From Hymenobacter sp. BRD67 (GTDB lineage: Bacteria > Bacteroidota > Bacteroidia > Cytophagales > Hymenobacteraceae): a DNA stretch of 64,000 nucleotides. The position numbers were made by a program, and so were the translations under genes. The notes beneath the pieces are model-generated. The model had not been told where the DNA came from. It did not search any database and saw nothing but the letters and a program-made list of their open reading frames with translations. The stretch spans positions 3,162,001-3,226,000 of the forward strand of contig NZ_CP053904.1 of the NCBI RefSeq assembly GCF_013256425.1, read 5' to 3'. This document shows, piece after piece, positions 1-10,387 of the stretch. Within the stretch, counting starts at the first letter, position 1; every line of letters begins with the position of its first letter.

Positions 1-54
1 CTGCTAGCCATCCGATAAGACACTACCCGGCAACCCTATAAAGGCGAATTACTA

Positions 55-89
55 AAAATGCCTCCGTCGCTAAGCGACGGAGGCATTTT
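55..89. terminator. Bidirectional intrinsic terminator
   Basis: A perfect 16-bp stem (55-70 with 74-89) with a TAA loop. It has an A-run on the left arm and a T-run on the right, so it can terminate in both directions. It lies about 60 bp downstream of the stop of the leftward OmpA-like gene, and would also end any rightward gene entering from the left edge. Confidence 0.85.
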
Positions 90-151
90 GCATTTTAACA
101 AGGCTGGCTATTGCGCAGCCAATAACTTTACCTGCTGCCGACCGGGCGGGG

Positions 152-808
152 CTACTTCACCCGCACGGCAATTTCTACGCGGCGATTTTGCTGGCGGCCG
201 GCGGCCGTTGCATTGGAGGCAACCGGCGCACTGGCGCCAAAAGCCTCGGTGCTTACGTGGTCGGCCGCGAGCTTATCAGTGGTAGTAAGATAATTTTTAA
301 CCGCCTGGGCGCGCTTCTCGCTCAGCTCGCGGTTGTAGCTTTTGTCGCCACGGGCATCAGCAAAGCCGAGTACCCGCACCTCTTTACCGGCGTAGCGCTG
401 GTTGATAGACGCGCCAATTTGCTTGAGCGCAGCGGCGGCGCTGGGCTTGATATCTGACTTGTTGGTATCGAAGAGGATTTTCTCGTCTACCCCGTACACC
501 TGGTAATCGTCATTGCCGCGCACGGTGACGCCGGGCGTGTTAATCTCCGAAAGCTTCACATCGGAGAGCTTGGCCTTGGTGAGGTCGAAGGCGTTGCTGA
601 TGGCGCTGCCGGTTTTGCTGGCGGCGCTATCGACGCCATTCGCGGCTCCTGTAGCAACATCGCTCACCGTTTTGCCGGTGCGCGCCACTACTGCGGTATC
701 CTTGGTCGCTTCGCCAAGGGTATTTTTCTCATCCGATTTTTTGAGGTCGCTGCAGCTGGTAAAAACGAGCGTGGCCGCTGCCAACAGCGGAAACAATGAT
801 TTGGTCAT
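152..808 (-). CDS. OmpA-family outer-membrane lipoprotein
   Basis: A 218-residue protein predicted to anchor the outer membrane to peptidoglycan. The N-terminus is a lipoprotein signal with lipobox VFTSC, lipidated at Cys19. Residues about 25-100 are a low-complexity linker rich in Ala, Ser and Lys. Residues about 105-215 form an OmpA C-terminal domain, with the typical start ILFDTNKSDIKP, the FADARGD segment, and the closing QQNRRVEI, which carries the conserved Arg used to bind diaminopimelate in this family. It is a single gene with the terminator at 55-89 behind it. Lipidation and peptidoglycan binding are inferred from family knowledge; no partner genes are adjacent. Confidence 0.9.
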   Translation of the reverse strand: MTKSLFPLLAAATLVFTSCSDLKKSDEKNTLGEATKDTAVVARTGKTVSDVATGAANGVDSAASKTGSAISNAFDLTKAKLSDVKLSEINTPGVTVRGNDDYQVYGVDEKILFDTNKSDIKPSAAAALKQIGASINQRYAGKEVRVLGFADARGDKSYNRELSEKRAQAVKNYLTTTDKLAADHVSTEAFGASAPVASNATAAGRQQNRRVEIAVRVK

Positions 809-885
809 GGTGAAAGAAGGGTTAGAACGAATGCAAAAAGCTAGGCCACATACGGAAACCCGGCCGTAGTGTTAGCACATTCACA

Positions 886-3480
886 TCATTCGCTCACAAA
901 CACCCGCTTCACCCGCTCACTTACGTTGGTCAGCAGCTCGTAGGCAATAGTACCAATGCGAGCCGCCAACTCGCTTATGCCCAGCGCTTCGCCAAACACT
1001 ATCGCCACGTCGCCAGGCCGGGCATCGGCGATATCCGTTACGTCTACCATCACCATATCCATGCACACCGAGCCCACCACCGGGGCGCGGCGGCCGTGCA
1101 GCAGCACCACGCCCCGGCCGTTGCTGAAGCGCCGGTCGTAGCCATCGGCGTAGCCAATGGCCAGCGTGGCTACGCGGCGCTCGTGGTCGGTGGCGGCCCC
1201 GCGCCGCCCGTAGCCGACGGTAGTGCCGGCCGGCAGCGTTTTTATCTGGGAGATAGTTGTTTTCAAGGTGCTTACCGGTAGCAGATTAGCAGCATCCTCC
1301 GCCCCCGCCTCTACGCCATACAGGCCTACGCCCAGGCGCACCATATCGAGCTGCGCCTCGGGAAAGCGCCGAATGCCGGCCGAATTGAGCGCATGCTTGA
1401 GCGCCGGGTAGCCCAGCACCGCTTCTATGGCCGCCGCCATACGCCGGAAAGTGCTCAGCTGCTGCCTGGTAAAATCGTCGTGGGCCGGGTCGTCGGCCGC
1501 CGCCAGGTGGGTCATGATGCCCGCCACTGGCAAGGCAGCGCGGTGGGCGGCCAGCAGCGCCAGCAAGTCGGGCAATTCTTCTTCGGCAAAGCCCAGGCGG
1601 CGCATACCCGTATCGAGCTTGATATGCAGCGGCGGCAAGGGCCCAGCCCCATCGGCAGTTGCTTCGCGGGCGGCTTGCAGGTAGTCGCGCAGGCGCTCCA
1701 GCGAGTAGATTTCGGGCTCCAGCCTATAGCGCCGCAGCTGGCTGAAGGAATCGGGCCCTGGGTTCAGCACCATAACGGGCAGGCTAATACCACTATCGCG
1801 CAGCTGCTGGCCTTCGTCGGCATAAGCCACGGCCAGGTAGTCGGCCCGCTGAAACTCCAGCAGGCTGGCCACCTCGTAGGAGCCGCTGCCGTAGGCGAAA
1901 GCCTTTACCATCACCATGAGCTTCGTAGCAGGGTTCAGGCGCTGGCGGTAGTATTGGAGATTGTGCGTGAGCGCATCCAGGTTTACTTCGAGCACCGTGC
2001 CGTGCTGGGGCTGCTGCAAAGCCGCTACCACGCGCTCGAAGCCAAAGCGCCGCGCGCCTTTTACCAGGATGGTTTCATTTTGAAAATCAGCGGGCCGCAG
2101 CTCCGCCAGCAGTGCTTCGGTGGAAGCATAAAATTGAGTTAGGAGCTGGCTATTTTGAATTCCTTCTGCTAACTCATCACTCCTACCTCCTAACTCATAG
2201 CTCAACTCCTCACCTACCCCAATGAGGCGCGTTACGCCGTGGGCCTGCACCAGCGCTGCCACGCGGGCGTAGAGCTCGGCACCGCTGAGACCCGATTCGA
2301 GCACATCGCTGAGAATGAGCGTACGCCCACCGGGCCGGGCCTGCCGGCTCAGCGCATCGAGCGCCAGCGAGAGGCCGGCGAGGTCGTTATTATAGGTATC
2401 ATCGAGCAGGTAGCAGCCGTGGCGGCCGGCTTTCATTTCGAGGCGCATGGCCACCGGGTGCAGCCGCAGCAGGCGGCGCTGAATCTCGGCCGAAGCCAGC
2501 GCCTTGGCGGGGTCGAGCTGCCGCCACAGCAGCACGGCCAGGCAGTGCAGCGCGTTCTCGACCGACGGCTCATCGGCAAAGGGCAGCGTGAAGCGCGAAG
2601 CGGCCCGCAGCGCCAGCCGCTCGTTGGTGAAATGCGCCGCGGCTTCGGCTTCGCCCAACCGCACGCGCACGCTGGTAGTGCCGGCCGAGTTGGCTGTCAG
2701 CCGAAAGCGCAGCGCCGCGCCGGGAGCATCGCGGCGCGTCCAGGCCAGGGCCGGCAGGCCGCGCACCCGCACGGCGGCGTGTACCACGGGCTGATCGGCG
2801 CAGTATACCAGCAGCTCGAAGCCGGGCAGTTCGAACAGGCCGAGCTTTTCTCCCAGCTTTTCTTCTTCGGAAGAAAAGCCAGCGTCGTGGGCCGTACCCA
2901 ATGTGGTAAAAATGCCGTGCGTGGGCCGGATAATCGCGGCCAGTTTCTGCATCTCGCCGCGCTCCGAGATGCCAGCCTCAAAAATACCCAGCGTGTGGCG
3001 GCCGGGTGCCAGCTCCCACACGCTCAGCGGCACGCCCACCTGCGAGTTGTAGCTTTTGGGCGAGCGGCAGATGTCTTCATCGGAGGCCAGCAGCTGAGCC
3101 AGCCACTCCTTCACAATGGTTTTGCCGTTGGAGCCCGTGATGGCCCACACCGGCCCGGTGAAAGCCGCCCGGTGCCGCGCCGCCAGCGCTTGCAGCGCGG
3201 CCAGCGTATCGGCCACCTGCACGAAGCCTGCGCCCGCAAACGGGGCCAGGCTGGCCGGCGGCTGGCTCACCACAAACAGCCGCACGCCGCGCGCGTAAAG
3301 CGCCACCAGGTGCTGGTGGCCGTCGTGATTGGGCCCGCGCAGGGCGAAGAACACGGCGCCGGTCACGAGGCCCACGCGGCGGCTGTCGAGCAGCAGCGTG
3401 GCGAGGGCAGCATTGGTGGCGGGCGCTTGCAGCAGGGTGCCGCCGAGCAGGGCCGGCAGGTCAGAAAAACGAATGGACAT
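886..3480 (-). CDS. murF-alr: Bifunctional MurF-Alr fusion (UDP-MurNAc-tripeptide:D-Ala-D-Ala ligase / alanine racemase)
   Basis: Two consecutive peptidoglycan-precursor enzymes in one chain of 864 residues. The N-terminal half is a Mur ligase (MurF) with the ATP-binding loop ITGSNGKT and the EAGISERGEM segment. The C-terminal half, about 370 residues, is a PLP-dependent alanine racemase with the cofactor lysine in VMVKAFAYG and the catalytic tyrosine region VGYGRRG. Alr makes D-alanine; MurF adds D-Ala-D-Ala to the muramyl tripeptide. This fusion is common in Bacteroidota. I chose the ATG at 3480 (MSIRFSDLP): the 31 residues upstream in frame are encoded by the palindromic repeat at 3501-3578 and look unlike protein. 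The gene is uninterrupted. Confidence 0.95.
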   Translation of the reverse strand: MSIRFSDLPALLGGTLLQAPATNAALATLLLDSRRVGLVTGAVFFALRGPNHDGHQHLVALYARGVRLFVVSQPPASLAPFAGAGFVQVADTLAALQALAARHRAAFTGPVWAITGSNGKTIVKEWLAQLLASDEDICRSPKSYNSQVGVPLSVWELAPGRHTLGIFEAGISERGEMQKLAAIIRPTHGIFTTLGTAHDAGFSSEEEKLGEKLGLFELPGFELLVYCADQPVVHAAVRVRGLPALAWTRRDAPGAALRFRLTANSAGTTSVRVRLGEAEAAAHFTNERLALRAASRFTLPFADEPSVENALHCLAVLLWRQLDPAKALASAEIQRRLLRLHPVAMRLEMKAGRHGCYLLDDTYNNDLAGLSLALDALSRQARPGGRTLILSDVLESGLSGAELYARVAALVQAHGVTRLIGVGEELSYELGGRSDELAEGIQNSQLLTQFYASTEALLAELRPADFQNETILVKGARRFGFERVVAALQQPQHGTVLEVNLDALTHNLQYYRQRLNPATKLMVMVKAFAYGSGSYEVASLLEFQRADYLAVAYADEGQQLRDSGISLPVMVLNPGPDSFSQLRRYRLEPEIYSLERLRDYLQAAREATADGAGPLPPLHIKLDTGMRRLGFAEEELPDLLALLAAHRAALPVAGIMTHLAAADDPAHDDFTRQQLSTFRRMAAAIEAVLGYPALKHALNSAGIRRFPEAQLDMVRLGVGLYGVEAGAEDAANLLPVSTLKTTISQIKTLPAGTTVGYGRRGAATDHERRVATLAIGYADGYDRRFSNGRGVVLLHGRRAPVVGSVCMDMVMVDVTDIADARPGDVAIVFGEALGISELAARIGTIAYELLTNVSERVKRVFVSE

Positions 3481-3500
3481 GGCCCGGCAAAGGTCGGGAA

Positions 3501-3578
3501 GTAGCGTGGACTCTGCGAGTCCGCGCGTGGTAGTATTGAACAACGTTCCCACGCACGGACTCGCAGAGTCCACGCTAC
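3501..3578. repeat. Long palindromic intergenic repeat
   Basis: Two 30-bp arms (3501-3530 and 3549-3578) are reverse complements with one mismatch, around an 18-nt loop. It begins 7 bp past the stop of the leftward SDR gene and ends 20 bp upstream of the murF-alr start. It could act as a transcript end for the SDR gene, although there is no T-run, and it resembles a REP-like dispersed element. No second copy was noticed in this window. Confidence 0.8.
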
Positions 3579-3584
3579 TCCGGC

Positions 3585-4421
3585 CTAGAAATCAGTCGGC
3601 TCGCCGAGGTAGGCAAAGTCGTCGATTTCTTTTAATAACCCCTGCAATTTGTCGCGCACCATCTTGTAAGCGAAGCCGCCGAGCAATAGGTGCACGGGCG
3701 GGTTAGGCAGGCGCACGAGCTGGTACATAGCTTCGGCGGCCTTCACGGGGTCGCCGGCCTGGTTGCCGTCGCGGCCCAGCGAGGCCTTGAGACCCGCGCC
3801 CACGGTGCTGGCGTAGTCGGCGATTTTATTTTCCGTGTAGGTCGCCGACTCGCCCGCCCACTTGGTGCGAAACGGCCCCGGCTCGACGTTGGTGACGTGG
3901 ATGCCCAGCGGCTTCACCTGCGCAGCCAGCGACTCGCCGAGGCCTTCAAGCGCAAACTTCGAGGCGTTGTAGATGCCTGCGTGCGCCATGCCGATAAAGC
4001 CGCCCACCGAAGTTACGTTGAGAATGTGGCCGGCCCGGCGCTCGCGCAGGGCCGGCAGCACCGCCCGAATCACGCGTAGCGGCCCCATCATATTCACGTC
4101 GAACTGCCGGATAGTTTCGGCTTCGGTAATCTCTTCAATGCTGCCCAGCGAGCCGTAGCCGGCATTATTTACGACCACGTCGAGGTGGCCGGAAGCGGCA
4201 ATGACGTGCGCCACGGCCCCCTTTATCTGGTCGGCGTCGGTCACGTCTACCAGCACGCCCAGGCTGTGGCCGGGCTTGCGCTTCGTAAATTCAGCAACTT
4301 GCTCCGGCTTGCGGAAGGTGGCGGCCACACGCTCGCCCTTGTCGAGCAACAGCGTTGCCAGGGCTTCGCCGAGGCCGGTGGAGGCGCCGGTAATAAACCA
4401 GGTTTTTTGGGTATCAGGCAT
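3585..4421 (-). CDS. SDR-family NAD(P)-dependent oxidoreductase
   Basis: A 278-residue classical short-chain dehydrogenase/reductase. It has the Rossmann glycine motif TGASTGLG at residues 11-18, NNAGYG in the structural motif, and the catalytic pair Ser (NVTSVGG) and YxxxK (YNASK). The substrate cannot be deduced. The region before the catalytic tyrosine and the C-terminal part resemble the SDR group that also contains retinol dehydrogenase-like and oxidoreductase DltE-like proteins. It lies alone between the 3501-3578 palindrome and an AT-rich upstream region (4470-4550) that probably carries its promoter. Confidence 0.9.
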   Translation of the reverse strand: MPDTQKTWFITGASTGLGEALATLLLDKGERVAATFRKPEQVAEFTKRKPGHSLGVLVDVTDADQIKGAVAHVIAASGHLDVVVNNAGYGSLGSIEEITEAETIRQFDVNMMGPLRVIRAVLPALRERRAGHILNVTSVGGFIGMAHAGIYNASKFALEGLGESLAAQVKPLGIHVTNVEPGPFRTKWAGESATYTENKIADYASTVGAGLKASLGRDGNQAGDPVKAAEAMYQLVRLPNPPVHLLLGGFAYKMVRDKLQGLLKEIDDFAYLGEPTDF

Positions 4422-4810
4422 GAGATACGTCTTGTGGAATGAGGGAGCAAGACACGCAGCGGAGGCTGATTGTTTGGTGATTTATTATTTATGTACAAGT
4501 TTTAATATACAATAAAGTACTTATTTTTGATAAGCAAAAAAAATTATGCGATTGACCTGGCAAACCAAGGGCAGCCTCTCTCCTGAGCCTTTAAAGCTGT
4601 TTGGGTCAGCGCCGATGGCGCGGGACAGAGCCCCGTGCCATCGGGTGAAGCTATAGTCGGACAAGTCACTTTTCACCCCCTGGGCATACAGCGTATATTT
4701 GATAATGCAAAATAGCCTTTTACAACTCTTTTGAGCGTAGTTACTTATATGACAAGCATTAAGCTACTTCGGTTAGCGCATATACTTACCGCTGGTTAGG
4801 ATTTCTTCGC
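4422..4810. other. Divergent intergenic region with hairpin
   Basis: 389 bp without a gene, between the leftward SDR gene and the rightward TlpA-like gene. A markedly AT-rich stretch at about 4470-4550 would suit promoters in both directions, but I found no convincing -33/-7 pair. At 4612-4644 there is an inverted repeat with 13-bp arms (4612-4624 and 4632-4644) and one mismatch. Nothing else could be recognised. Confidence 0.5.
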
Positions 4811-5938
4811 ATGAAATACAGTTTCCTTTTGTCCCTCCTGCTACTAGGCGCAGGGCAGCGCAGTAGCGCGCAAACAGGGGCCGAGCGGCTGCGCACCTAT
4901 CGCACCACTATTGCCGCGCTCAACGCGGTGGACTACCAGGTAGAACGAAATGACACCTTCGGCGAGGGCGACGTCTGGCACCATACTGGCCAGGTGATGC
5001 TCCAACGCAACCCCAAAAGCAGATTGCTCGGCGTGAGCTTTTTTGCGCATCGCCCGGATATAGGTGCGTCCTATTATTACAATGGCAATGTAGGCTTCGA
5101 CCTTGACGATAAGGTCAAGACCTTCCAAATTGTGAAGGAGCCTTATGCTCCGTCAGTGCTAGGTAGTCCGGCCGGGCAAATGCTAGTAGAAGAACTTCTC
5201 GCTATTGACACTACCTACCAAAGCGTTACGTACAGCACTAGCCCACAGGGTGGGGTGCTACATTTACGTTATCCTGACCAACCAACTGTTGACGTCCTGA
5301 ACCGTTCTACCGACTTGTTTCTCGATGGTACAACCGGTCTGGTCCGCATCGTGCGCACGTCAATGGTACGCGGAGGTCGCCCCTGGATTACGCGCAAACT
5401 GCTCACAAAAGTCCAGCTTAACGCGGCCGCTCAAACGCAAGTGCTGCAAGCCCCAGCTTTTCTAACCGAGTACAGTCCTGTTGTACCGGCTCCCGCACCC
5501 GTAGCAGCCCCTTCGCTGCTCGGGCGGGCGGCCCCGCCCTTTCAGCTGGTGAGTTTTACGAAGGCCCCCATTAAGCTGCAGGCCTACCGAGGGAAAGTGG
5601 TGGTACTAGACTTTTGGGAAACGTTCTGCGCGCCTTGTATCGCCTCCATGCCCAAATTGCAGCATATGCAGGACACTTACCCCAGCCAGGTAGTCGTTAT
5701 GGGGGTGCTACTAGACTCCTCTAAGGAGGCTATCCTGCGAGCAGCAGGCATTTTGCATCGCCAGCGGGCAACGTATCTGCAAGTGATGGGGACCCCTGCG
5801 CAGCAGACAGCGTATCACGTCACTGGTTTTCCCCACTATGTGGTGATTGGCAAGGATGGGAAAGTGGTATTGGATAAAGAGGGCGGCAGCAACATGCAAG
5901 CAGTAGCCGCCGCTATTAAACGTGCAGTAGCAAACTAA
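4811..5938 (+). CDS. TlpA-like thioredoxin-fold disulfide reductase with N-terminal extension
   Basis: A 375-residue secreted protein. It has a signal peptide (residues 1-20, ending SSAQ), then an N-terminal domain of about 200 residues, rich in beta-strand, of unknown function. A TlpA/AhpC-type thioredoxin fold follows from about residue 235, with the redox motif WETFCAPC (Cys273 and Cys276) and the cis-proline region TGFPHYVVIG. This arrangement fits envelope thiol-disulfide reductases of Bacteroidota, for example those used in cytochrome maturation or stress response; the target is unknown. Base composition is more AT-rich than neighbouring genes. It stands alone next to an IS630 relic. 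Confidence 0.85.
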   Translation: MKYSFLLSLLLLGAGQRSSAQTGAERLRTYRTTIAALNAVDYQVERNDTFGEGDVWHHTGQVMLQRNPKSRLLGVSFFAHRPDIGASYYYNGNVGFDLDDKVKTFQIVKEPYAPSVLGSPAGQMLVEELLAIDTTYQSVTYSTSPQGGVLHLRYPDQPTVDVLNRSTDLFLDGTTGLVRIVRTSMVRGGRPWITRKLLTKVQLNAAAQTQVLQAPAFLTEYSPVVPAPAPVAAPSLLGRAAPPFQLVSFTKAPIKLQAYRGKVVVLDFWETFCAPCIASMPKLQHMQDTYPSQVVVMGVLLDSSKEAILRAAGILHRQRATYLQVMGTPAQQTAYHVTGFPHYVVIGKDGKVVLDKEGGSNMQAVAAAIKRAVAN

Positions 5939-6052
5939 TTATTGCTAGTAGGTGAAATCTAATACCTTGTCAGGTGAAATAATCTATCACTACCGATGGC
6001 AAAATGCTATATTATCACGTTGACCTAGCAGGAGCGGGCTTCGTTAAGGGAG

Positions 6053-6654
6053 GTGGTGCAGCACAAGCGGGTCGCCAGCACGCGGTTGGTACGGGCGCAG
6101 TGCCTGCTGGCTGTGACCACCAATGGGTTAGGCTGGACGGACGCGCAAACTAGCTAGGCCTACGCCGTGAGCACGCGCACCTTGGAGCGCCTGCGCCAGC
6201 GTGCCCCTGAAGCGGGGGTCGAGGCCGCCCTGCTCGGGCAGCCGCCGGGTGCAGGTCGAAGACCGGCTCACCTTCGCCCGCGTGGAGACCCGCCTGCTTG
6301 ACGAGGACTGCGCTCAGGCCGAGCGCGTGACGGTCGTACTCGACAACTTGTCGGCCCACCAGCCGGCGGCTTTTTACGAGCGTTTTTGACCCGGCCCGCG
6401 CCCACGCCCTCTTGCAGCGGGTCGAGTTTGTGTTCACCCTTAAGCACGGCTTATGGCTGAAGATGGCTGAAATCGAGTTTGCCGCCGTGCTCACCCACGG
6501 CCTGCCCGAACGCGTGCCAGACCGACTGGCGTTGGAAGCCTAGTGCCAGGCCTGGCAGAGGGCCCACAACCAGCGCGGAAAGCTTACCAGCTGGCAGTTC
6601 ACCACCGCCGAGGCCCGCCTTAAACTCAAACTATTGTACCCGACAACCAACTAG
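6053..6654 (+). pseudogene. Decayed IS630-family transposase
   Basis: Fragments of an IS630/Tc1-like transposase lie in sequence order but in different frames. An N-terminal helix-turn-helix piece (GLGWTDAQT, then a TAG, then YAVSTRTLERLRQR) is followed, after a large internal deletion, by VVLDNLSAH with a DDE aspartate, then FTLKHGLWLKMAEIEF with the last catalytic acid. It ends with a piece containing WQFTTAEARLKLKLLYP. At least two frame changes and in-frame stops (about 6149 and 6541) make it nonfunctional. Much of the central catalytic region is missing, so this is true decay and not just a run-length error. No terminal repeats were recognised. Confidence 0.8.
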
Positions 6655-6846
6655 ATTTAATCTACTAGCGCATACCTACTATCAGCAAGCGGTGCCCATC
6701 TACCTTGCAAAAGTTGGCCCTACTCACTGGAAAACGAGGCTAGCACAAAGAAAGGCTGGTCAGCCTTCGATTAGGCTTACGCCATCCCTTCCCCGCCCCG
6801 GCGCTACCTTCGGGCTTCAATTGCCCAACCGTATTTAAACCGCCCG

Positions 6847-9433
6847 ATGGCCGTTTCTGCTTCGCTTACCCCCCGCCCGCGCCGCTGTGGCAGCGGGCCT
6901 GGCCACACGTGCTGGCCGTGTTGTTCTTCGTGGTGCTGGCCGTGGCCTACTTCGCGCCCATCGTCTTCAACCACCAAACATTAGCGCAGCACGATATTAC
7001 CCAGTTTCAGGGCGGCGCGCACGAAACGCAGCAGTGGGCCGCCGAGCACGGCCACGAGCCGCTGTGGACCAACTCCATGTTCTCGGGGATGCCGACCTAC
7101 CTCATCTCGGTGCACTTTCCCGGCGACTTGTTCGTGTTCGTGCAGAAGGCCGTGGCGCTGGGCCTGCCCGGCGTGGTGAGCAACCTGTTTGTGGCCTTGC
7201 TCTGCGGCTACGTGCTGCTGGTGGCGCTAGGCGTGCGCCCGCTGGTGGCGGTGGCCGGCGCGGTGGCGCTGGGCTTTTCGAGCTACAACCTCGCCATTCT
7301 GGCGGCCGGGCACAATACCAAGTCGTGGGCGCTGGCCTACGCGCCGCTGGTACTGGGCGGCCTGCTGCTGGCTTTTCGGCAGAACAAGTGGCTGGGCGCA
7401 GCGCTCTTCACGCTGGGCCTGACCATGAACGTGCGGGCCAACCACCCGCAGATTACCTATTACCTGGGCTTGCTGGTGGCTATTTATGGCCTCATGGAGC
7501 TGGTGGCCGCCATTCGGGCCGGGCGCTTGCCCGATTTTCTTAGCCGCGTAGCCTTGCTGGGCGTGGGTGCGCTGCTGGCTATTGGCGTGAGCTTCGGCCG
7601 CCTCTATACCACCTACGAATACAGTAAATACAGCAACCGCTCGCCCTCTGAGCTAAAAGCCTTGCCGCCCCAGCCCGGCCAGCCAGCCGCGCCCAGTGCC
7701 CGGCAGCAGGACCGCGACTACGCTTTTGCCTACAGCTACGGCGTGGGCGAGACGATGACGCTGCTGGTGCCCAACTTCTACGGCGGCAGCAGCGCCATGC
7801 CGCTGGGTAAAGACTCGCACCTGGCTGCCGCCGGCCTACCCGAAGAATACCTGGGCAGTATGCCCACCTACTGGGGCGACCAGGCCTACGTGGCCGGCCC
7901 GGTGTACGTGGGCGTTACGGTGTGCTTTCTGTTTGTGCTTGGGCTGTTTGTGGTCGATAAGCGCACGCGCTACTGGCTGCTGGCGGGCACGCTGCTCTCG
8001 TTTGTGCTGGCCTGGGGTAAGAACTTTGAAACCATTAACAACCTGATATTCGATTACCTGCCGGGCTACCGCAGCTTCCGCGCCGTGAGCATGGGCCTGG
8101 TAATAGCCCAGCTGGCTATGCCGCTGCTAGCCGCGCTGGCGCTCTCGCGCATACTGCGGCCACGCCCGGTAGCGGGGCCTCCAGGCGCAGGACCCGCTAC
8201 CGAGCCGATGCATCCGGCGCTGGCCAAAGCTGCTCGTGCAGCCGCTGGCACACCGGCCGTGGTGGTCGAGTCGGCCGATTACCAGCTACGCACCCGGCAA
8301 TTGCTATATGCCGGAGCCATTACGGCGGGCTTCCTGCTGCTGAGCTGGATTGCCAGCCTGAGCTTCGATTATGCCTCCCGCAGGATGCCGGGCTCTCACA
8401 AAGCGGCTTTACGCCCCAGTTGATGACAGCGCTGCGCGCCGACCGTGCCGATTTGCTGCACAACGATATCTGGCGCGGACTGCTGTTTGTGGGCCTCACG
8501 CTGGCGGCGCTGTTCTTTTACCTGCGGGGCAAGATTGACGCCCGCCTTGCCGCGCTGGCGGTGGCAGCACTGGTCTTGCTCGACCTCTGGACGGTGGACA
8601 AGCGCTACCTGGGCGAGAAGAATTTCCAGAACGAAACCATTGTCGAGAGCTTCCAGCCTTCGCCCGCCGACCAGCAGATACTCCAGGACAAGGACCTGAG
8701 CTACCGCGTGCTCAACCTCGGCAACCCGTTCAATGAGGCGCGCACCTCGTACTTTCATAAGAGCATCGGCGGCTACCACGGCGCCAAGCTGCGCCGCTAC
8801 CAGGACCTCATCGAGCGCCAGATATCGCAGAATAATACCGGCGTGCTCAACATGCTGAACACACGCTACGTGATAGTGCCACCTCAAAAGCAGGGCGAAG
8901 CCGAGCAGGTGCAGCGCAACCCCGGCGCGCTGGGCAATGCTTGGTTTGTGCGTGAGCTACGCGCCGTAGACAGCCCTGACGCCGAGATGAATGCCCTCAC
9001 TACTCTCAATGCCAGGCAGGTAGCAGTAGTTGACACGCACAAGTTTCCCGACGTGAAGCCGGCGGCGTATCCTGACTCGTCGGCTACCATCGCCCTCACC
9101 AGCTACGCGCCCGACGCCCTCACCTACCGCTACTCGGCCGCCCGGCCGGCCACGGCGGTCTTCTCCGAAATCTATTACGCCGATGGCTGGCAGGCTTTCC
9201 TCGATGGCAAGCCGGTGCCCCATTTCCGGGCCGACTTTGTGCTGCGCGCCATGCAGGTGCCGGCCGGCGCCCACGAAATCAAGTTTGTGTTCGAGCCCAA
9301 AGAATATAAGATTGGTAATACGGTGTCGCTGCTAGCCAGCATCGGCGTACTGCTGGCGGTAGCGGCGGCAGGCGTATTCGGCTTCCGGCAGCGCCGGGTT
9401 GATGAGAACGGTGACACTGCCAGGGCCGCCTAA
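6847..9433 (+). CDS. YfhO-family polytopic membrane protein (two frame breaks)
   Basis: A large membrane protein of about 860 residues with many hydrophobic helices and a soluble C-terminal part (YYADGWQAFLDGKPV) before a last helix. This matches the YfhO family (PF09586), whose members resemble GT-C glycosyltransferases and have been linked to glycosylation of cell-wall polymers. The reading frame starts at ATG 6847 and breaks twice: at the C-run 6869-6874 and at CCC 8377-8379. One extra C at each place restores a continuous protein (…LWQRAWPHVLAV… and …YASPQDAGLSQ…). I therefore annotate one gene and suspect sequence errors. Without the first repair, translation would have to start at GTG 6909. 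Confidence 0.85.
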
Positions 9434-9456
9434 CCTCGCCGGTCATTGCGCTCGAA

Positions 9457-10353
9457 ATGACAAACGATTTTTTACTTCCTATACCCCACCCCATCGCCGA
9501 GCGCCACGGCGTGCGCCTGCTGCTCTGGCGCGACGACCTACTCAACTCCGACCTGCCGGGAAATAAGGCCCGTAAGCTCAAATACAATATACAAGAAGCC
9601 ATTTGGGAAGGATTTACGAACCTGCTTACTTTCGGCGGGGCGTACTCCAACCACCTGGCGGCGGTGGCAGCCGCAGGACGGCTCTATGGGTTTAACACTA
9701 TTGGCCTGGTGCGTGGCGAAGAGCACCAGCCCCTCAACCCGACCCTGGCGCAGTGCGTGGCCGATGGCATGGCTCTGCACTATCTCGACCGCGCTACTTA
9801 CCGCCGCCGCAATGAGCCGGAATTTTTAACCGATATCCAGCAGCAGTTCGGCCACCCCTATCTGCTGCCCGAGGGCGGCACCAATGCGCTGGCCCTGCGC
9901 GGCGTGGCCGAGCTTATCGGCGAGCTGCGCCGGCACACCGACTTCGATGCCGTGGCCGTGGCGGCAGGCACCGGCGGCACCCTGGCCGGCCTGGCGCTGG
10001 GCCTGGCCGAAGCCCCCTACCCGGCCCGCGCGATAGGCGTAGCGGCCCTGAAAGGCGCTGATTTTTTGCGCGGCGAGATTGACGCGCTGACGCAGGCCGC
10101 CGCTAACCGCCCGCTCACCAACTACGAGCTGCACACCGGCTATCACTTCGGCGGCTACGCCAGGCTGCCGCCCGAATTAAGGGCATTCATTCAGCAGTTT
10201 CAGGCCGATTATGGTGTGCTGCTCGACCCTATCTATACCGGCAAGCTACTTTTTGGCGTGCTTGACCTTCTTAAAAAAGGGCACTTTACGCCCGGCAGCA
10301 CCGTCGTAGCCGTGCATACGGGAGGCCTGCAAGCATGGGCGGGGTTCCTGTAG
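9457..10353 (+). CDS. PLP-dependent ACC deaminase / D-cysteine desulfhydrase family enzyme
   Basis: A 298-residue fold-type II PLP enzyme related to 1-aminocyclopropane-1-carboxylate deaminase and D-cysteine desulfhydrase. Visible motifs are DLPGNKARKLKYN (region of the cofactor lysine), FGGAYSNHL, which holds the substrate carboxylate and a catalytic serine, and the phosphate-binding loop AAGTGGTLAG. In Bacteroidota such genes are usually annotated only to family level, and the true substrate is not evident. It follows the yfhO-like gene by 23 bp and converges on the leftward GT-C gene. Confidence 0.85.
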   Translation: MTNDFLLPIPHPIAERHGVRLLLWRDDLLNSDLPGNKARKLKYNIQEAIWEGFTNLLTFGGAYSNHLAAVAAAGRLYGFNTIGLVRGEEHQPLNPTLAQCVADGMALHYLDRATYRRRNEPEFLTDIQQQFGHPYLLPEGGTNALALRGVAELIGELRRHTDFDAVAVAAGTGGTLAGLALGLAEAPYPARAIGVAALKGADFLRGEIDALTQAAANRPLTNYELHTGYHFGGYARLPPELRAFIQQFQADYGVLLDPIYTGKLLFGVLDLLKKGHFTPGSTVVAVHTGGLQAWAGFL

Positions 10354-10387
10354 GCAGTAAAAAACCCGTGGCCGGGAAAGCGCTTGC

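Noticed and set aside
2239..3504. A 421-codon open frame antisense to murF-alr
   Set aside because: Composition is His/Gln/Arg-rich shadow sequence; the opposite strand has an intact MurF with ATP loop.
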